From contig NC_088302.1 of NCBI RefSeq assembly GCF_032854445.1, positions 30,287,979 through 30,351,978 on the forward strand: DNA of 64,000 nt, given 5' to 3'. The DNA is from Liolophura sinensis. Taxonomy: Eukaryota; Mollusca; Polyplacophora; Chitonida; Chitonidae. Under the pieces are notes generated by a model, which was not told the DNA's origin, made no database searches, and saw only the letters and a list, made by a program, of their open reading frames with translations. Position 1 is the first letter of the stretch, and the number at the start of each line of letters is the position of its first letter. Both the position numbers and the translations under genes were made by a program. Below are positions 25,378 through 37,200 of the stretch, one piece after another.

Positions 25378-28300
25378 TGGTCTGAGCTGTGGGCTAATGT
25401 GTGGACCAGCCTGTATCTGACTGTGTTCAGACCAATGATAAAGTGGCTGACCCACAAAATCACAGGAAAGTGCGAGCTGCTCCGCCTGATATACCTGTTC
25501 CCCACAGGGGCTGAGAGGACCAAGCACATAGGTTTGTTCCTATGTTTTCAATATTCAGTTTCAGCAGTTTCAAGCATGACATTTTGAGGGAGCTTGTAAA
25601 CTAGCTAGCGCATTTTTTTTTTTTTTTGGAGCATCACAACTCTTTGCAAACAGTGAAAAAAAAAAAAGATTTAAGTTCCATAAGATTCAACTAATTTAAA
25701 ACAAATATATTTATTCCAGAACACATGTAACAACTTTCAGACTTTTTTTCTTATGGACATTTAAAGAATAATATTCATATTTAGCCAGGAATTGTACATT
25801 GTAAGTGATTTTGTGCCATTAAGCCATGCTTAAACAATGATTTGTAGGGCAGATAACCGGTTCATATTTGAAGAAAGATGGTACAAGTAGACCTATATGG
25901 CAAGATTTTTTTTCATCTGAGAAAGATAGGGGTTTACAAGAATTTATTTTAAGAGAAAAGAATTCTAACAAAAATCCAACAAAAGCCACACTGGTTTGAC
26001 AGGCAACTAGTGTTCGTCCATCCTTTACTTCAGTTAAATGAGCATGTAAAATTTCAAGGCTTTGTCATTGGAGAGTTGGTCTGGTAACAAACATATTTTT
26101 TTTTTTTTTGACAAACAGTTACATTTAAAACCCATTGATGGGCCGAGATGCAGATAAAGAAATTATTGTGATTTGTTAAGCTTCCTTGGTATTATATGTG
26201 TTTTTTTGTGATATATTTATCAGAGAAGTCATTGCAGCGTTCTCGTCATGCTGACCTGAAGAGGCTGGTGACAGAGCACAGCTATGATGTAGAGGAGGCG
26301 GTAAAGCTGGTGGTCAAAATCAAACAGATCGTAGAAGATGTCCATATTGAGTAAGTTTTATCACTGGTCAGAACAATGATGATGAATATAATGATAAAGC
26401 CTGTGTTTAACTATAGGGTAATGATACAGAAGTTCAATTTTTGTCCAGTCAGCTGCCTAAGCGTTTTGAAGAGCATTATTCTAATTAGATTATGTTACCT
26501 TATGCCTGGTTTCCTCCCACCATAATGCTGGCTCCTGTCATATAAGTGAAATATTCTTGTGTATGGTTTAATGCACCAATCAAATAAAATACGTCCATGT
26601 AATAGGCCATTGGAAACTAGTGAACATTTTAATTTATCTATTATTTTTTTAGAACATGAGAAGTATTAAATGTACATCATACTGCTCTCATTTTTGTCAG
26701 ATGTGCCTTTTTCCATGTTGCAGGTTTGAAAGCAGACTGAAGGTTTGCCTCGTTCAGATATGTGCCTACAAGAGACTGTTTGAGGAAGTAGAGACAATAA
26801 GGAAGATAAAGTACGACTCCACAAATGCTCAGCATGAAAAAATGCTGTTGGAGGTAAGCTGATTTTATGAGTTTTCTCTTGTTTCCTCTTTGTTTTATAA
26901 CCTATCCTTTTATAATCTAACCTATCCTTGGCCAAGGAATTTGCAGATTCCCCAGCTCCAATAGTTTGTCAGGCCAGTTTGGTGTGCCTATCTCAATCTG
27001 ATTAAGGTCAGATCATATGTATATCACTAATCACTATATTCACTAACAAATGATCTGACACACTTCCTATCTGTGCTGCATTCAGTGACCTGCGGTAAAC
27101 TGAGATGCTGTAAACAACCAGAGGTCATTGACATCAATAGCAACCAATCAATTTGAGGTGTTCTAAAGAGCCCATTTTCCCCGGAATCAGTCCATGTCTG
27201 TCAGGAAAAAGAGGAATTCCCATTTTCCTGCAGCGACCGTAGCTTGTCTCGGCAACATGGTGGACACGCCCAGAAAAAGATATTGTCGCTTTGCTTCAAA
27301 CAAGTGTTTGTCTTACTGATTTAAGTTTGCTATAAACAACTGAAGTACAACAGCCATAAAACAGTATAATTTACCTATCTGTAAGTTACCCCAGGCTTTG
27401 GCTCTTTCCATGACTATTGCCTTGTTTCTAGTAGCACCTCTGTGACTGGCTGAAAGAGACATACCCCTTGTATGTGCCGGGAAGAGGTAGTGTGTCAGAT
27501 CGTTGTTAGTGAAGCTGTATACATGTACATACGATCTGACTTTAATCAGATTGTACATATTTGTACATCACACCTGAAAAAGTTCGTCCAAAGTTAGTTG
27601 GTTTCTCCTGCTCATGATGGTTTCCTCCAACCATAAGGCTTACTGCCATCGTATATGTGCATGCGTAATCAGGGGTGATATTTCTGGACTGACTTGTTTT
27701 TGTTGAGAGAACTGTGTGAATGATGATACTTGCTTGTGTATGTTGTAGCTGTGGGACCTCTTGATGCCCGATGATCCCCTGGAGGGTCGGATCAGTTCAC
27801 AGTGGAATACCATAGGTTTTCAGGGCTCTGACCCAGCCACAGACTTCAGGGGCATGGGTATACTAGGACTTCAACAGCTTATGTAAGCTTACCTGAAATT
27901 TGCCACATTTTGTATTAACCTGACCAGCTGAAATGTACGTTCCCGACATAGTGTGATTCCTCAACATACATGAAGTTCAGTGCACATACACTTGGTTTGA
28001 ATTAGGAAGTAAAAACAACATGGCTTCGGGTAACTCCCAGTAAGAGCATTATGAAGAGAAAATGTCTTCTGGACAATACGATGCTATCATAATATGACTC
28101 TCTTATGTGTTGATGTTAAATGTGCAATTAGATTGAATATTTACTGCAATCATTCTGATATATAACATAGTTATCATTTAAGATTTCCAAAGTGAAACAA
28201 TTAATATCACTGTAAACTGTAGAGAGCCCCTGTTTGTGACTGAGAATTTGAAAAGCAGTTACAGTGTACCGTTCACCAGCTTAACAGTAATCAGACCCAT

Positions 28301-30749
28301 AACTTTTGGTCTAATGAAAATGTTACACTCTACACAGTCAGTCAGTGTAATGAACAGGAGTTGGTGGGTGTACTGGGTTTTGACTTGTACATACATGTGC
28401 CCATGCGCCCTGTGGCCTGGTTGTTAGAGTGCTAGCGCAGCATAATGACCCAGGAACCTCTCATTAATGGGGTCACTGTGAGTTCAAGGTCTGTCAGCAA
28501 CCTCCAAATGTTGGTGAGTTTCCCCCCTGGGCTCTGCCTGGTTTGCATCCACCATAATGATAGCCGCCTACGTACCAGTGAAATATCGTTGAGTATGGTA
28601 TAAAACACCAATCAAATAAGTAAATATTGTCCGAGTCGGAAGTAGAATATGTAAAGGGCAAATTAACACTGCTGCTAGATTGTTCTGTCAGGAAGTGTTG
28701 TTATGTGGACCTTGCTGCACAGCTGGTTAAAATCATGTCCATTTTATTGATGTTCATTTTAATTTTGAAACATTTTAGTACTTATGAAGTTTATGAATTT
28801 GACTTCGGGGTTTAACTTGACTGTCAAACATGGTTTTGAAAATGCATTGTTTTAGTGCTAATTTAATCAGACATTTTATTAAATTTTTCATAGATATTTT
28901 GCTAAGAAGTATTCCAGTAGGGCAAAACAATGCCTTTCACGATCCCAGCATCCAAACATAGGGTAAGTGTGTTAATTTAGTTTTCATATACATTACCAGT
29001 GCACTGTAGACAGTAGCTGTACGATATAGTCAGACATACAGCATTGTGTGTGATTAATTTGTACTGCTCTTCATACCATGAAATGACTCGCCCGGATAGC
29101 ACAGTTGGTAGAGTGTCAGCTTTGGGAGCCGTAGATCTAGGGTCAATCCTGGGTCGAGTCACACCTAAGACTTTAAAAGAGAAAGTTGTAACTTTCTCGC
29201 CTGGCTTTCAGTATGAAGAGGATAGTGCAACGACTGGTTGACCCGTATCAGTATAATGGCTCAGGCCAGGCAGCTTACTTGCCTTCCGTAAGTCGTCTCA
29301 TTGAAGCAGCACTAGATAAAAGAGCGGTGGAAATCCGCCCCCAACAAGGAGGCACATTACATACACCCTGAGGATTCCTTCGTCCTCATATGACTGAAAA
29401 ATTGTTGAGCACGACATTAAACCCCAAGCGCGCACTCACTCATACCATCAACGCTTAACCTGTATAGATGTTAGTATGCACTTAGTTTGTTAGGATGGGT
29501 GTTCAAATCCAGGTCTCACTCGCTATACACATCTTTTGTTTGGAAATATTTCTTCAGTACATGAATTTTTATTTTATTATCATGACTTGTCTTTCCAGGT
29601 TGTCCTATGCCATCGTTGGTGTGAACATCACCGGTGTAGCTCATCATTTACTGAAGAAACGGAAACTGCGAAGTCACTTTTATAATAACATTGAACCAGT
29701 ACATGGACGACCAACTGTTGAAGACTTTCATGAGGTTTATTGTAAGTTTTCAGTGCACAAGTTTATTTCTGGTCTCAAACTGAACAGAAAAAGAAAGAGA
29801 TATCGTATTTCAGAACGCTGCAAAGGTAAAATACACCACATACCTTTTACATGTCAGCGGATGGTCGTGGGTTTCCCCCGGGCTCTGCCTGATTTCCTCC
29901 CACAATAATGCTGGTGGTCGTCAAATAAGTGAAATATTCTTGAATATGGCGTAAAACACCAATCGAATAAATAAATTAATTTTACATGTCAGCAAATAAT
30001 TGAGTTAACCTGTAATAATGTCAGACATTGTTCTCATGTTATTATTTACTGGTATCATTTAATAGGGAATGCGTGGGAAGTTTACAGATTTAATATTATA
30101 TACCCATATTAATTACAGATATCAGTTTTGAGTGCAAATCAGCATGCATATGCAAAAGTCATACAGTAGACAAACAGACCCATGGCACATAGCGATTTAT
30201 ACATATGCTACAGTACTGTAATTCTTCAACCGCTTCGCATATTTGCAAGGTGTTTATTCAAGCAAATTTGAAGGCATTATTCTGTGTTGACTGATAAAAT
30301 TATGCTTTTTGTGAAGCTTTAAAACTGGCCAATCCAATCCAAATGGTTTTGTCCCCAAAATCAAATAAAAAAAAGTTGGGGAATTAGGGTATGGTGCATT
30401 ATATTAAGTTTTCACCTTGAAACTGTGCTCAAGTTTTATCTCACAGAGATTCATAAAAAATGCACAAAATGTTCTGAACTGTGCATAACTGTCCAGGGGT
30501 ACAATGCTTTCTATGTTATCCAGGAGGGATTATGTGTGTCCCCAAATAAACTGTTCTTCCTTGATACATGAATTCACTTCTTTTTCTTTCCTTACAGGTT
30601 ATTTGTTTTACGAATTTGACAAGTTTTGGTACAAGGAGCGCCCAAAGACAATTATGGAGTTCAGTCATGTTAGAGACAAGTTCCAGAAGAGAATTATATC
30701 CCAGCTTAAAAAGCCAGGCGTAAAGCTGTGTATAGAGACGGATGACTGA
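25375..30749 (+). CDS. ELMOD2: ELMO domain-containing protein 1/2-like (complete, 7 coding exons)
   Basis: Predicted GTPase-activating protein for ARL2/ARF-family GTPases, acting at ER, mitochondrial or lipid-droplet membranes (family knowledge). Coding exons: 25375-25531, 26224-26350, 26724-26853, 27749-27882, 28894-28962, 29599-29741, 30598-30749. Every junction is GT/AG with matching phase; the product is 303 aa, against about 293 aa in human ELMOD2 and 334 in ELMOD1. The N-terminal hydrophobic WLTHKITGKCELLR matches the family start. The ELMO core is seen as YDSTNAQHEKMLLELWDLLM, then the signature WNTIGFQGSDPATDFRGMG containing the arginine needed for GAP activity (the R of TDFRG), then SYAIVGVNITGVAHHLL and YEFDKFWYKERPKTIMEF. 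The start was chosen because an in-frame TGA lies 12 bp upstream. The ELMOD1 versus ELMOD2 choice is uncertain; the length favours ELMOD2. Confidence 0.93.
26503..26588 (+). mobile_element. SINE-A fragment, 3' end
   Basis: CCTGGTTTCCTCCCACCATA through CAATCAAATAAAA, in the ELMOD intron before exon 26724-26853. Confidence 0.8.
28401..28626 (+). mobile_element. SINE-A, near full length
   Basis: Head with CTAGCGCAGCATAATGACCC and GAGTTCAAGGTC, body CACCATAATGATAGCCGCC, tail TTGAGTATGGTATAAAACAC. In an ELMOD intron. Confidence 0.88.
29085..29452 (+). mobile_element. SINE-B, full length
   Basis: About 365 bp. Head CCCGGATAGCACAGTTGGTA (box A) and GGTCAATCCTGGGTCGAGTC (box B). The long body includes GCAACGACTGGTTGACCC and GGAGGCACATTACATACACC. 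The tail reads ACTGAAAAATTGTTGAGC, ACGACATTAAACCCCAAGC and CACTCACTCA. In an ELMOD intron. Confidence 0.88.
29855..29978 (+). mobile_element. SINE-A, 3' half
   Basis: From GCGGATGGTCGTGGGTTTCC to CACCAATCGAATAAATAAAT. Just downstream of ELMOD exon 29599-29741. Confidence 0.88.
30212..30345 (+). repeat. Dispersed repeat R1, plus copy in an ELMOD intron
   Basis: Reads GTAATTCTTCAACC, TTGCAAGGTGTTTATTCAAG, GAAGGCATTATTCTGTGTTG, ACTGATAAAATTATGCTTTT and AAACTGGCC, matching the other R1 copies. Confidence 0.75.
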
Positions 30750-31345
30750 GCTAGATAAAACAAGTGTTAAAAATTAGAACATAGTCTGGGACTTGGATCT
30801 TAGTACCTGTGTGATGTCATGACGGTAGAGACTGAAAATTGAAGCTGATCTGTGACATGGATCTTAGAATGCAACGTGTTTGCTTGCGCTATCGCTGAAC
30901 TACGTGTGTAAGGCTATTTGTTGTACCTCTTTTTGAAGGAATTAAAAAAGAAATGAAGTACATGTACTACCAAATTGTTTTACATTCTCAGTATGAGAAA
31001 TATGTTTTTGGAACTTTTAAACTTGATCAAGGTGGCATATGTTGTTCGAAATGGGACACTGTTATCGTTTGTGCATCTTGTTAAAGGCTAACATCTGATA
31101 GTTACTTTGTCTTCATGTTCTTGGGCAAGGTGAATCCATATTCAATCTTTATTTTGCCACATATGAAATACCAAGACTTGTCACACCATAATAATGGGCT
31201 TTTTTTTTTTGTTGTGTGTCTTTACATCAAAATACTGTAAGTGAACATTGAACAAGGTTCTGGTTGTTCAAGGTGTATGTGAATGACATTCCTCGTTGAG
31301 AGAATAAGAAAAACGTAATTTCACATGTTGTTTTTGTAATAAAAT
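30750..31345 (+). other. ELMOD 3' UTR with poly(A) signals
   Basis: AT-rich sequence follows the TGA at 30747-30749. An ATTAAA variant at 30941 and a canonical AATAAA at 31338 are candidate polyadenylation signals; the second is followed by T-rich sequence. No coding signal or SINE was recognised within it. Confidence 0.5.
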
Positions 31346-34253
31346 ATCTCCTTACTAGCTTCACCATACCTATGTTAGGATTTCAAAGTTTGAACTTGGC
31401 AACAAATGTAAGATTTTACGCAATTGAGCTATGAGCTCTTTTTTTGGCCCTCTGTGCATTATAGCTTATGACATTCAATACTATGCGGCCATTATACCAT
31501 TTCTCAGTGAAAGTCATACATTCAAAAGCAACTTCTTGTGAAAATCAAGTGTGTGCAAAAGGGTAAAGGATTGCTTTTATTTTGTCTGTTGTGCATTTTA
31601 CTAGGATTTCATTTGATGTTTCATTCGTACTTTTTGAGGTGGTAACAGCTATGTTAACGAGAATTCATATAAATTTTATGTACTGCATAATACGTTACAA
31701 GTTGAAAGCATTTATACAGAAGGTCAAATTTACCACTATAAAATTGGTTCTTTCATTAAGAAATTAGGTGAATATGTTTATGCAGAAATGCCCCCAATGA
31801 ATGAAACAGATGTGTGTGAAACATTCATGGAACACTGGTTATAAATTATACACAAAACATTCGGTTATGCATTTATGTGAACTATTTAGTTGAGAATAAT
31901 ACATATTCATAAACCAGAGGTTAGGACAAATTTCTCACAAAACCCAGATATTGAGTTTATTATGGCTGTTTCATGTATGCAGACTCCCATGTCTTTCAGG
32001 TCTCTGTTAAGTATACTCTATTGACTACATGTATGGTAAGAAGGTATTTTATTTTACAAAAAATGGTCATTCCGTAATATTTATTGATGTCCGTACATGT
32101 AGTTTTCATATCAGATAGCAAATGTAGCTTTAACCATTAACTGTTTGATGGTATGAATGGTTTAATTTACCGATACTTTAAATATGCATGTAGGCCACCT
32201 ACCATTTCATTAGCAACAGCTCAAGCACATCAGGGTTTGTTTTTTTTTTTTATCAATGATTTACAATCATGTTTAACTCTTTCACTTACAGCCACTATCA
32301 GTACATATGTATTGTCACTTTTCACATGAAAACTCTCATAATAAAACATCTCATTTAATTGTAACTCAGTGAGTTGTTGACTTCCATAATTTCCTCTACA
32401 TGTATATAGGCACCCAGTTGTATGTGCCACATCTTAATTCTTTGATTTAATTATCATGTAAATTCTAATTGGAATGGTAAGTGGAGATTTTTGGCTTACT
32501 TCGTCTTATATAGCTAATTTGACACAGAGAAAAGGTCTTGTGTGAGCCGTTTTAATAAGATCCTTATCATTCATTTGCTAGGACATAAAAGGTTTGGGTT
32601 CAAACACGGCTGGGGGGCCTCCATAGCTGAGGTGATTAGCACGCCGAGGACACAGAAGCCTCTCACCAATGCAGTCACTGTGAGTTTAAGTCCATCTCAT
32701 GCTGGCTTCCTCTCAGGCTGTACCTGGGAAGGTCGGCAGCAACCTGCGGGTGATTGTGGGTTTCCCACGGGCTTTCAAGTTGCCTGGTTTCCTCCCACCA
32801 TAATGCTGGCTGCTACTGTATAAGTAAAATATTCTTAAGTACGGTGTAAAACACCAAAATACATAAATAAATAAGGTTTCAGAAAGGGCATTGTGCGCTC
32901 TGCTGCCCTCACTGTCTGGTCTGTATTCTCTGTCTCAGTCGCTGTTTGTGTGGCTTTGGTGACAGTGACACAATCAGTGGTCGTCTGAACTTTATGTTCT
33001 TGAATCCTTGAATCTCACATCTTTCACCAATATGCTGTTCATTTCTTTATGTCTTACATGGGAAAGTTTGTCAGTACCTGTCCTCCTGTTCTAAAACTGA
33101 CACAATGGTTCATAAAAGCAAATAATTTTGAGCTGAGTATGACGTTAATATGATCAATTGAATAAATTCAGTAAATCCATCCGTTAACCATATCAGGGGT
33201 TTCTATTAGTTCCAGACCAAGTCAAGAGATCAATATGATATAGGCTACCTTCGCTGAAAAATTGTTACGCTGAACAGCCAATAGTGCACCTTAAGGCAAT
33301 TAGGCCTACTATAGTCAGTAAACATGACTGAACATTATATTTGTCTGTTTTATACCACATTCCAAAGCCTAGCCTGCTATTTCAAGTTACTGTTCCTACA
33401 CGTACAAAGAAACAGGGCCCAGCTGTTCGAAAGTGTATTATGTAATACTGACATTAAGTCATATTTGATGTTTAAATTTTTAGCCAAACTCAGCAGCCAA
33501 TGCAGTCCTCCAAAGTCAAAGTATGAGAGCAGCAGTTTTACGTTCATATTTTATATAATGTTACACAATTTTTTAATGCTGAGTACAAAATTGAAGACTT
33601 GGCTTAAACTTATGAACGTAGTGCTGGTCAGCCTACATCCATGAGCAGCACGTGTAGCCATGGTGCTACCGGAACCGACATCGAAACTGTATCTAATAGG
33701 CCTACCGCTTAACGGCTAGGGGCCGTAAAGGTAGCCATGCTCATTACATCAGCATGATGCCTTTATGAACAGTTGCAAGTAAAGCGCGACTGAGATACTT
33801 GTTTAATTGTTATTTGACATGGAACTCATTCACGGACTACGAATTTGAACTTTGATGTAGAATTCATGCTTGGAATATTCATTGTCTGTCCGGCATCATT
33901 GAAAACTGATGACCGCTTCTCTCTTGTGTGTTACCTGCTTTATTTCTTATTTGTATCATTTCTTCCATACCTTTGTCTTTGGGATTTAGTGTTAAACGTT
34001 GTTTTGACAATGGATCTTGCGATTAATCGACTTGGAACGCCTTTTACGGACTACGAATGGTATATGAATGTCGGACTTGACGCTTATATTGACGTGATTT
34101 AACTAGTTTTTAACAATGACAAGGTACGAGTCATGAGTACGAGTTTCGTTATCTTCACTTCTGGCATGTCGCAAACTGAAACCAGAAACACGTGAAAGTT
34201 GTTTTGAAAATGCAGTCTTTCTGAGTGATTGATGAATTATTTCAACGTTCAGA
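31346..34253. other. Intergenic region ELMOD-UTP18
   Basis: AT-rich with one full SINE-A (32609-32878). Open frames at 33324-33644 and 33845-34102 show no recognised domain, no splice partners and biased low-complexity composition. The UTP18 promoter should lie near 33650-34250; no element could be assigned. Confidence 0.5.
32609..32878 (+). mobile_element. SINE-A, full length, diverged
   Basis: Head GGGGGGCCTCCATAGCTGAG, body GTCGGCAGCAACCTGCGGGT and CCACCATAATGCTGGCTGCT, tail TTAAGTACGGTGTAAAACAC. Intergenic between ELMOD and UTP18. Confidence 0.88.
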
Positions 34254-37200
34254 ATGTTTCGTAGGGCACTGAAGCGAAGTAATATTGACACGAAAGATGA
34301 AAGCTCAGGCATAAAAACTGTCAAAGCTCAGCATACGGCAGGTTTGCCTGAAACGTTAGGGGATGTGAAAGAGAAGAGGGCCGGGGAGGAGGTGTTGGAG
34401 AGACTGGTATTAGGGGGTGAAGCAGACGTAGTGGAGCAGCTCTCAAGGGCAGAAACACAGGTGACTGTGGGAAGCTGGGTTGTGACTCTATATAAGTATA
34501 AATGCTGTACAGTAGGACACGGTACATACATATGATCAGTCTGTAAATATTAAACTTTGATGTATCATATGACATTAACCTAGCAGTTAAAGTATTTTGG
34601 GTATGGTAGGCCCATGTTTCATTATTTAACAATAACCTTACCCTTTGTGATAATTTCTGAAAAGAAAAATGAAATAATGAGGTCTGATGTTGGGAAGAGG
34701 GAGGAGGTGCAGGTGGTTTTAAGTGTGACTAGCCTAATATATCTTCATTTTTTTTGTTATTTGTGTTTTACGCTGTACTCAAGAATATTTCACTTATACA
34801 ATGGCAACAGCATTATGGTAAGGGGAGTGATGAAACCAGGCAGAGCCTGGAGGAACCCACGACCATCTGCAGGTTGCTGTCAGACATACCTTCCCATATA
34901 CAACCGGAGAGGAGACCAGCATGAGTTGGACTTGTAATAACAATGGTCACATTGGTGAACCAACATCTGTTGGGTCATTGTGCTGCACTAGCACTCTAAC
35001 CACTAGGCCAAGGCGAACCCTGATTTGCCTAATAGTATACTGCATTTAACTGTGCAACTTTTTGGTACATTGGCCTGTTAGTGCCATTTGAATTAATTAA
35101 CAATAAATTTTCTACTGATTTACAATAATTTAGAGAACTTTCTAATGAAACATATCATTATGAAATTCAGAATTTAAAGCAAAATGAAATTTATGCAGAA
35201 ACAAATTTTACCCAAAGCTGATAAAGTTACTTTGCGTTGGGTTTTTTTCCCCACAATGTAAACTTTTTCTCAGCTTGGAAATGTTTTCTCTGTGGTGTGA
35301 ACCTTTCCTCAGTAGTGGAACCGTTTTCTCTGTGGCGTAAAACTTTTTCTCTGCAGTGGAAAAGTTTTCTCCACCAAGAAAACTTTTCTCTTCAGTGTAA
35401 ACCCTTCTCTGTGCGATGTAAACCTTTGCTCTCCAGTGGAAACCCACATACTTGAGATATTAGCCTCAGCATCCCAGGAAGCGTGTTTGTCAGATCAAAA
35501 GTGTTGAACCTCTCAGATCAAGGCTAAGTGTCACATGGGTTTCCATGGTCGAGAAAAGGTTTAAACCGAGGAGAAAACCTTTCGCCATGGAGAAAGTTTT
35601 CTCTGCGATGGAGAGGTTTCAACCAGGGTGAAAACATTTTCCACTGTTTTTCGAAGTTTACAGCTGAATTTATCATTTTTGTCCAAAATATTTTTGTGTG
35701 TGCATTAATTCCCTTTTCCATGTACTTTAAATTCTGTTATTATAAGTTTTCATCAGAATATCCTTGAAGCACTGTAAATTATCAGAAAATGTTAAAAGTT
35801 ACAAATGGCACTAACAGGCTACTGTACCTTGGTTGTAACTTGTACTTAATGGCATACCTCAACTGTAATGACTGAATGATTATGGCTTAATGCATATCAT
35901 AATGAGAGGAAGAGAAATCAGTCGAACAGAACAGCTGACAGCTGAGAGCGAGCCTAAAATCACAGTAGCTTATGTACTCAATTACTCATGACAGTAATCC
36001 AGTTTGGTTTCTCAGTACATGATATAAATCTTATATTATGTGTTGAAAGAGTAAATAAGTCTTCTATTTGATGAGTCAAGCAGTGTACGAGTTCAACCCT
36101 GGCCTTGGACGTGGAATTTGTGCATTCATCTGAAAACCACTTTCTTTCCACCAGTATCAAGATCATTGAAAGAAAGTCTTTTAGAAAGTTCGTTAATAGC
36201 TTGACGGAGTGAAAAATTGTTTAGTGTGGTAGTAAACAAATTAACAGTCAAACTAAATATAACATTATATCATTTATAAAATAGGATAAGAGCAAGTCGA
36301 GAAAAGCGAAAAAGTCCTCTATCAACTTGTATGATGAAGAAGGTAGGAAGCCAGCGTGGGAAGATGATGAGGCTGATAATAGGTACAGTATCTGATGTTA
36401 GTTCATCGTTGCTTTAGTATGGATCACTGTCAGAACTAGAAAGCTCAACTAATTTGAGGCAACGAAATGGCTAAGCTCACAGGGAATAAAGATGATGGTG
36501 CAAATCCAGTTCCTAATAAAAAACGATTTTCTATTCTGAAGAAAAAAATTGCGTAATAAATTTAGAGGCCTGGTTTTATGTCCCATGCTAAGACATGCAT
36601 TGTAAGAGACAGATAAAACTATACATGTAAACTTCCTTGTGGCATCTTTCTTTGACTCTTTTAGCATGGTTAATCTGAGAATGGTACCCCAAACTGATCA
36701 GTGTGGCTTTTGGAATTACTTGGTTTACATTCATATGTCAAATGTTTGAAAAAAATATCTCCAACTTATCTTCATGTTGAACAGAGTGATATTTACTGGG
36801 AACAAAAAGTACAGCCAGCTTCGACGAGGGGAAGAGAAGGAAGTCAGTGTTGAACAGTACACAGAACGGTTGAAAAGCCAGTGAGTAGATTCTTTTACAT
36901 TGTGAAAACCTCATCCAATATTCCATCATAGCTGTCATAGTGACTGTGAATCACTGAGTGATCAGATGTGACGAAACAATTTTCGTACAAAGGACAGCTT
37001 GAGTAACGTTTTTGAAAACTGGATTATCAGTACCAAAGAAAGTATATTGTGAGACTTACAGTGTTCAAGAAAATTTTTTATCATCCTTGAGAAATTTATT
37101 CGATATCGTTATGTTATAGTGCAAAAGGTTATAGAAGAAACTTTCTCACATGTAAATGTCTATTGAATAAGAGATGAAAAAAAAATGTTGTTTGATAGAT

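Noticed and set aside
29085..29160. Possible tRNA gene
   Set aside because: It is the head of SINE-B, followed by a conserved body and tail found again at 55621-55925.
33845..34102. 85-aa hydrophobic open frame upstream of UTP18
   Set aside because: No recognised family and no splice partners; composition is like flanking AT-rich DNA.
35208..35447. Zinc-finger-like periodic frame with EEK/GEN linkers
   Set aside because: There are no Cys2His2 spacings; the periodicity comes from 24-bp DNA repeats.
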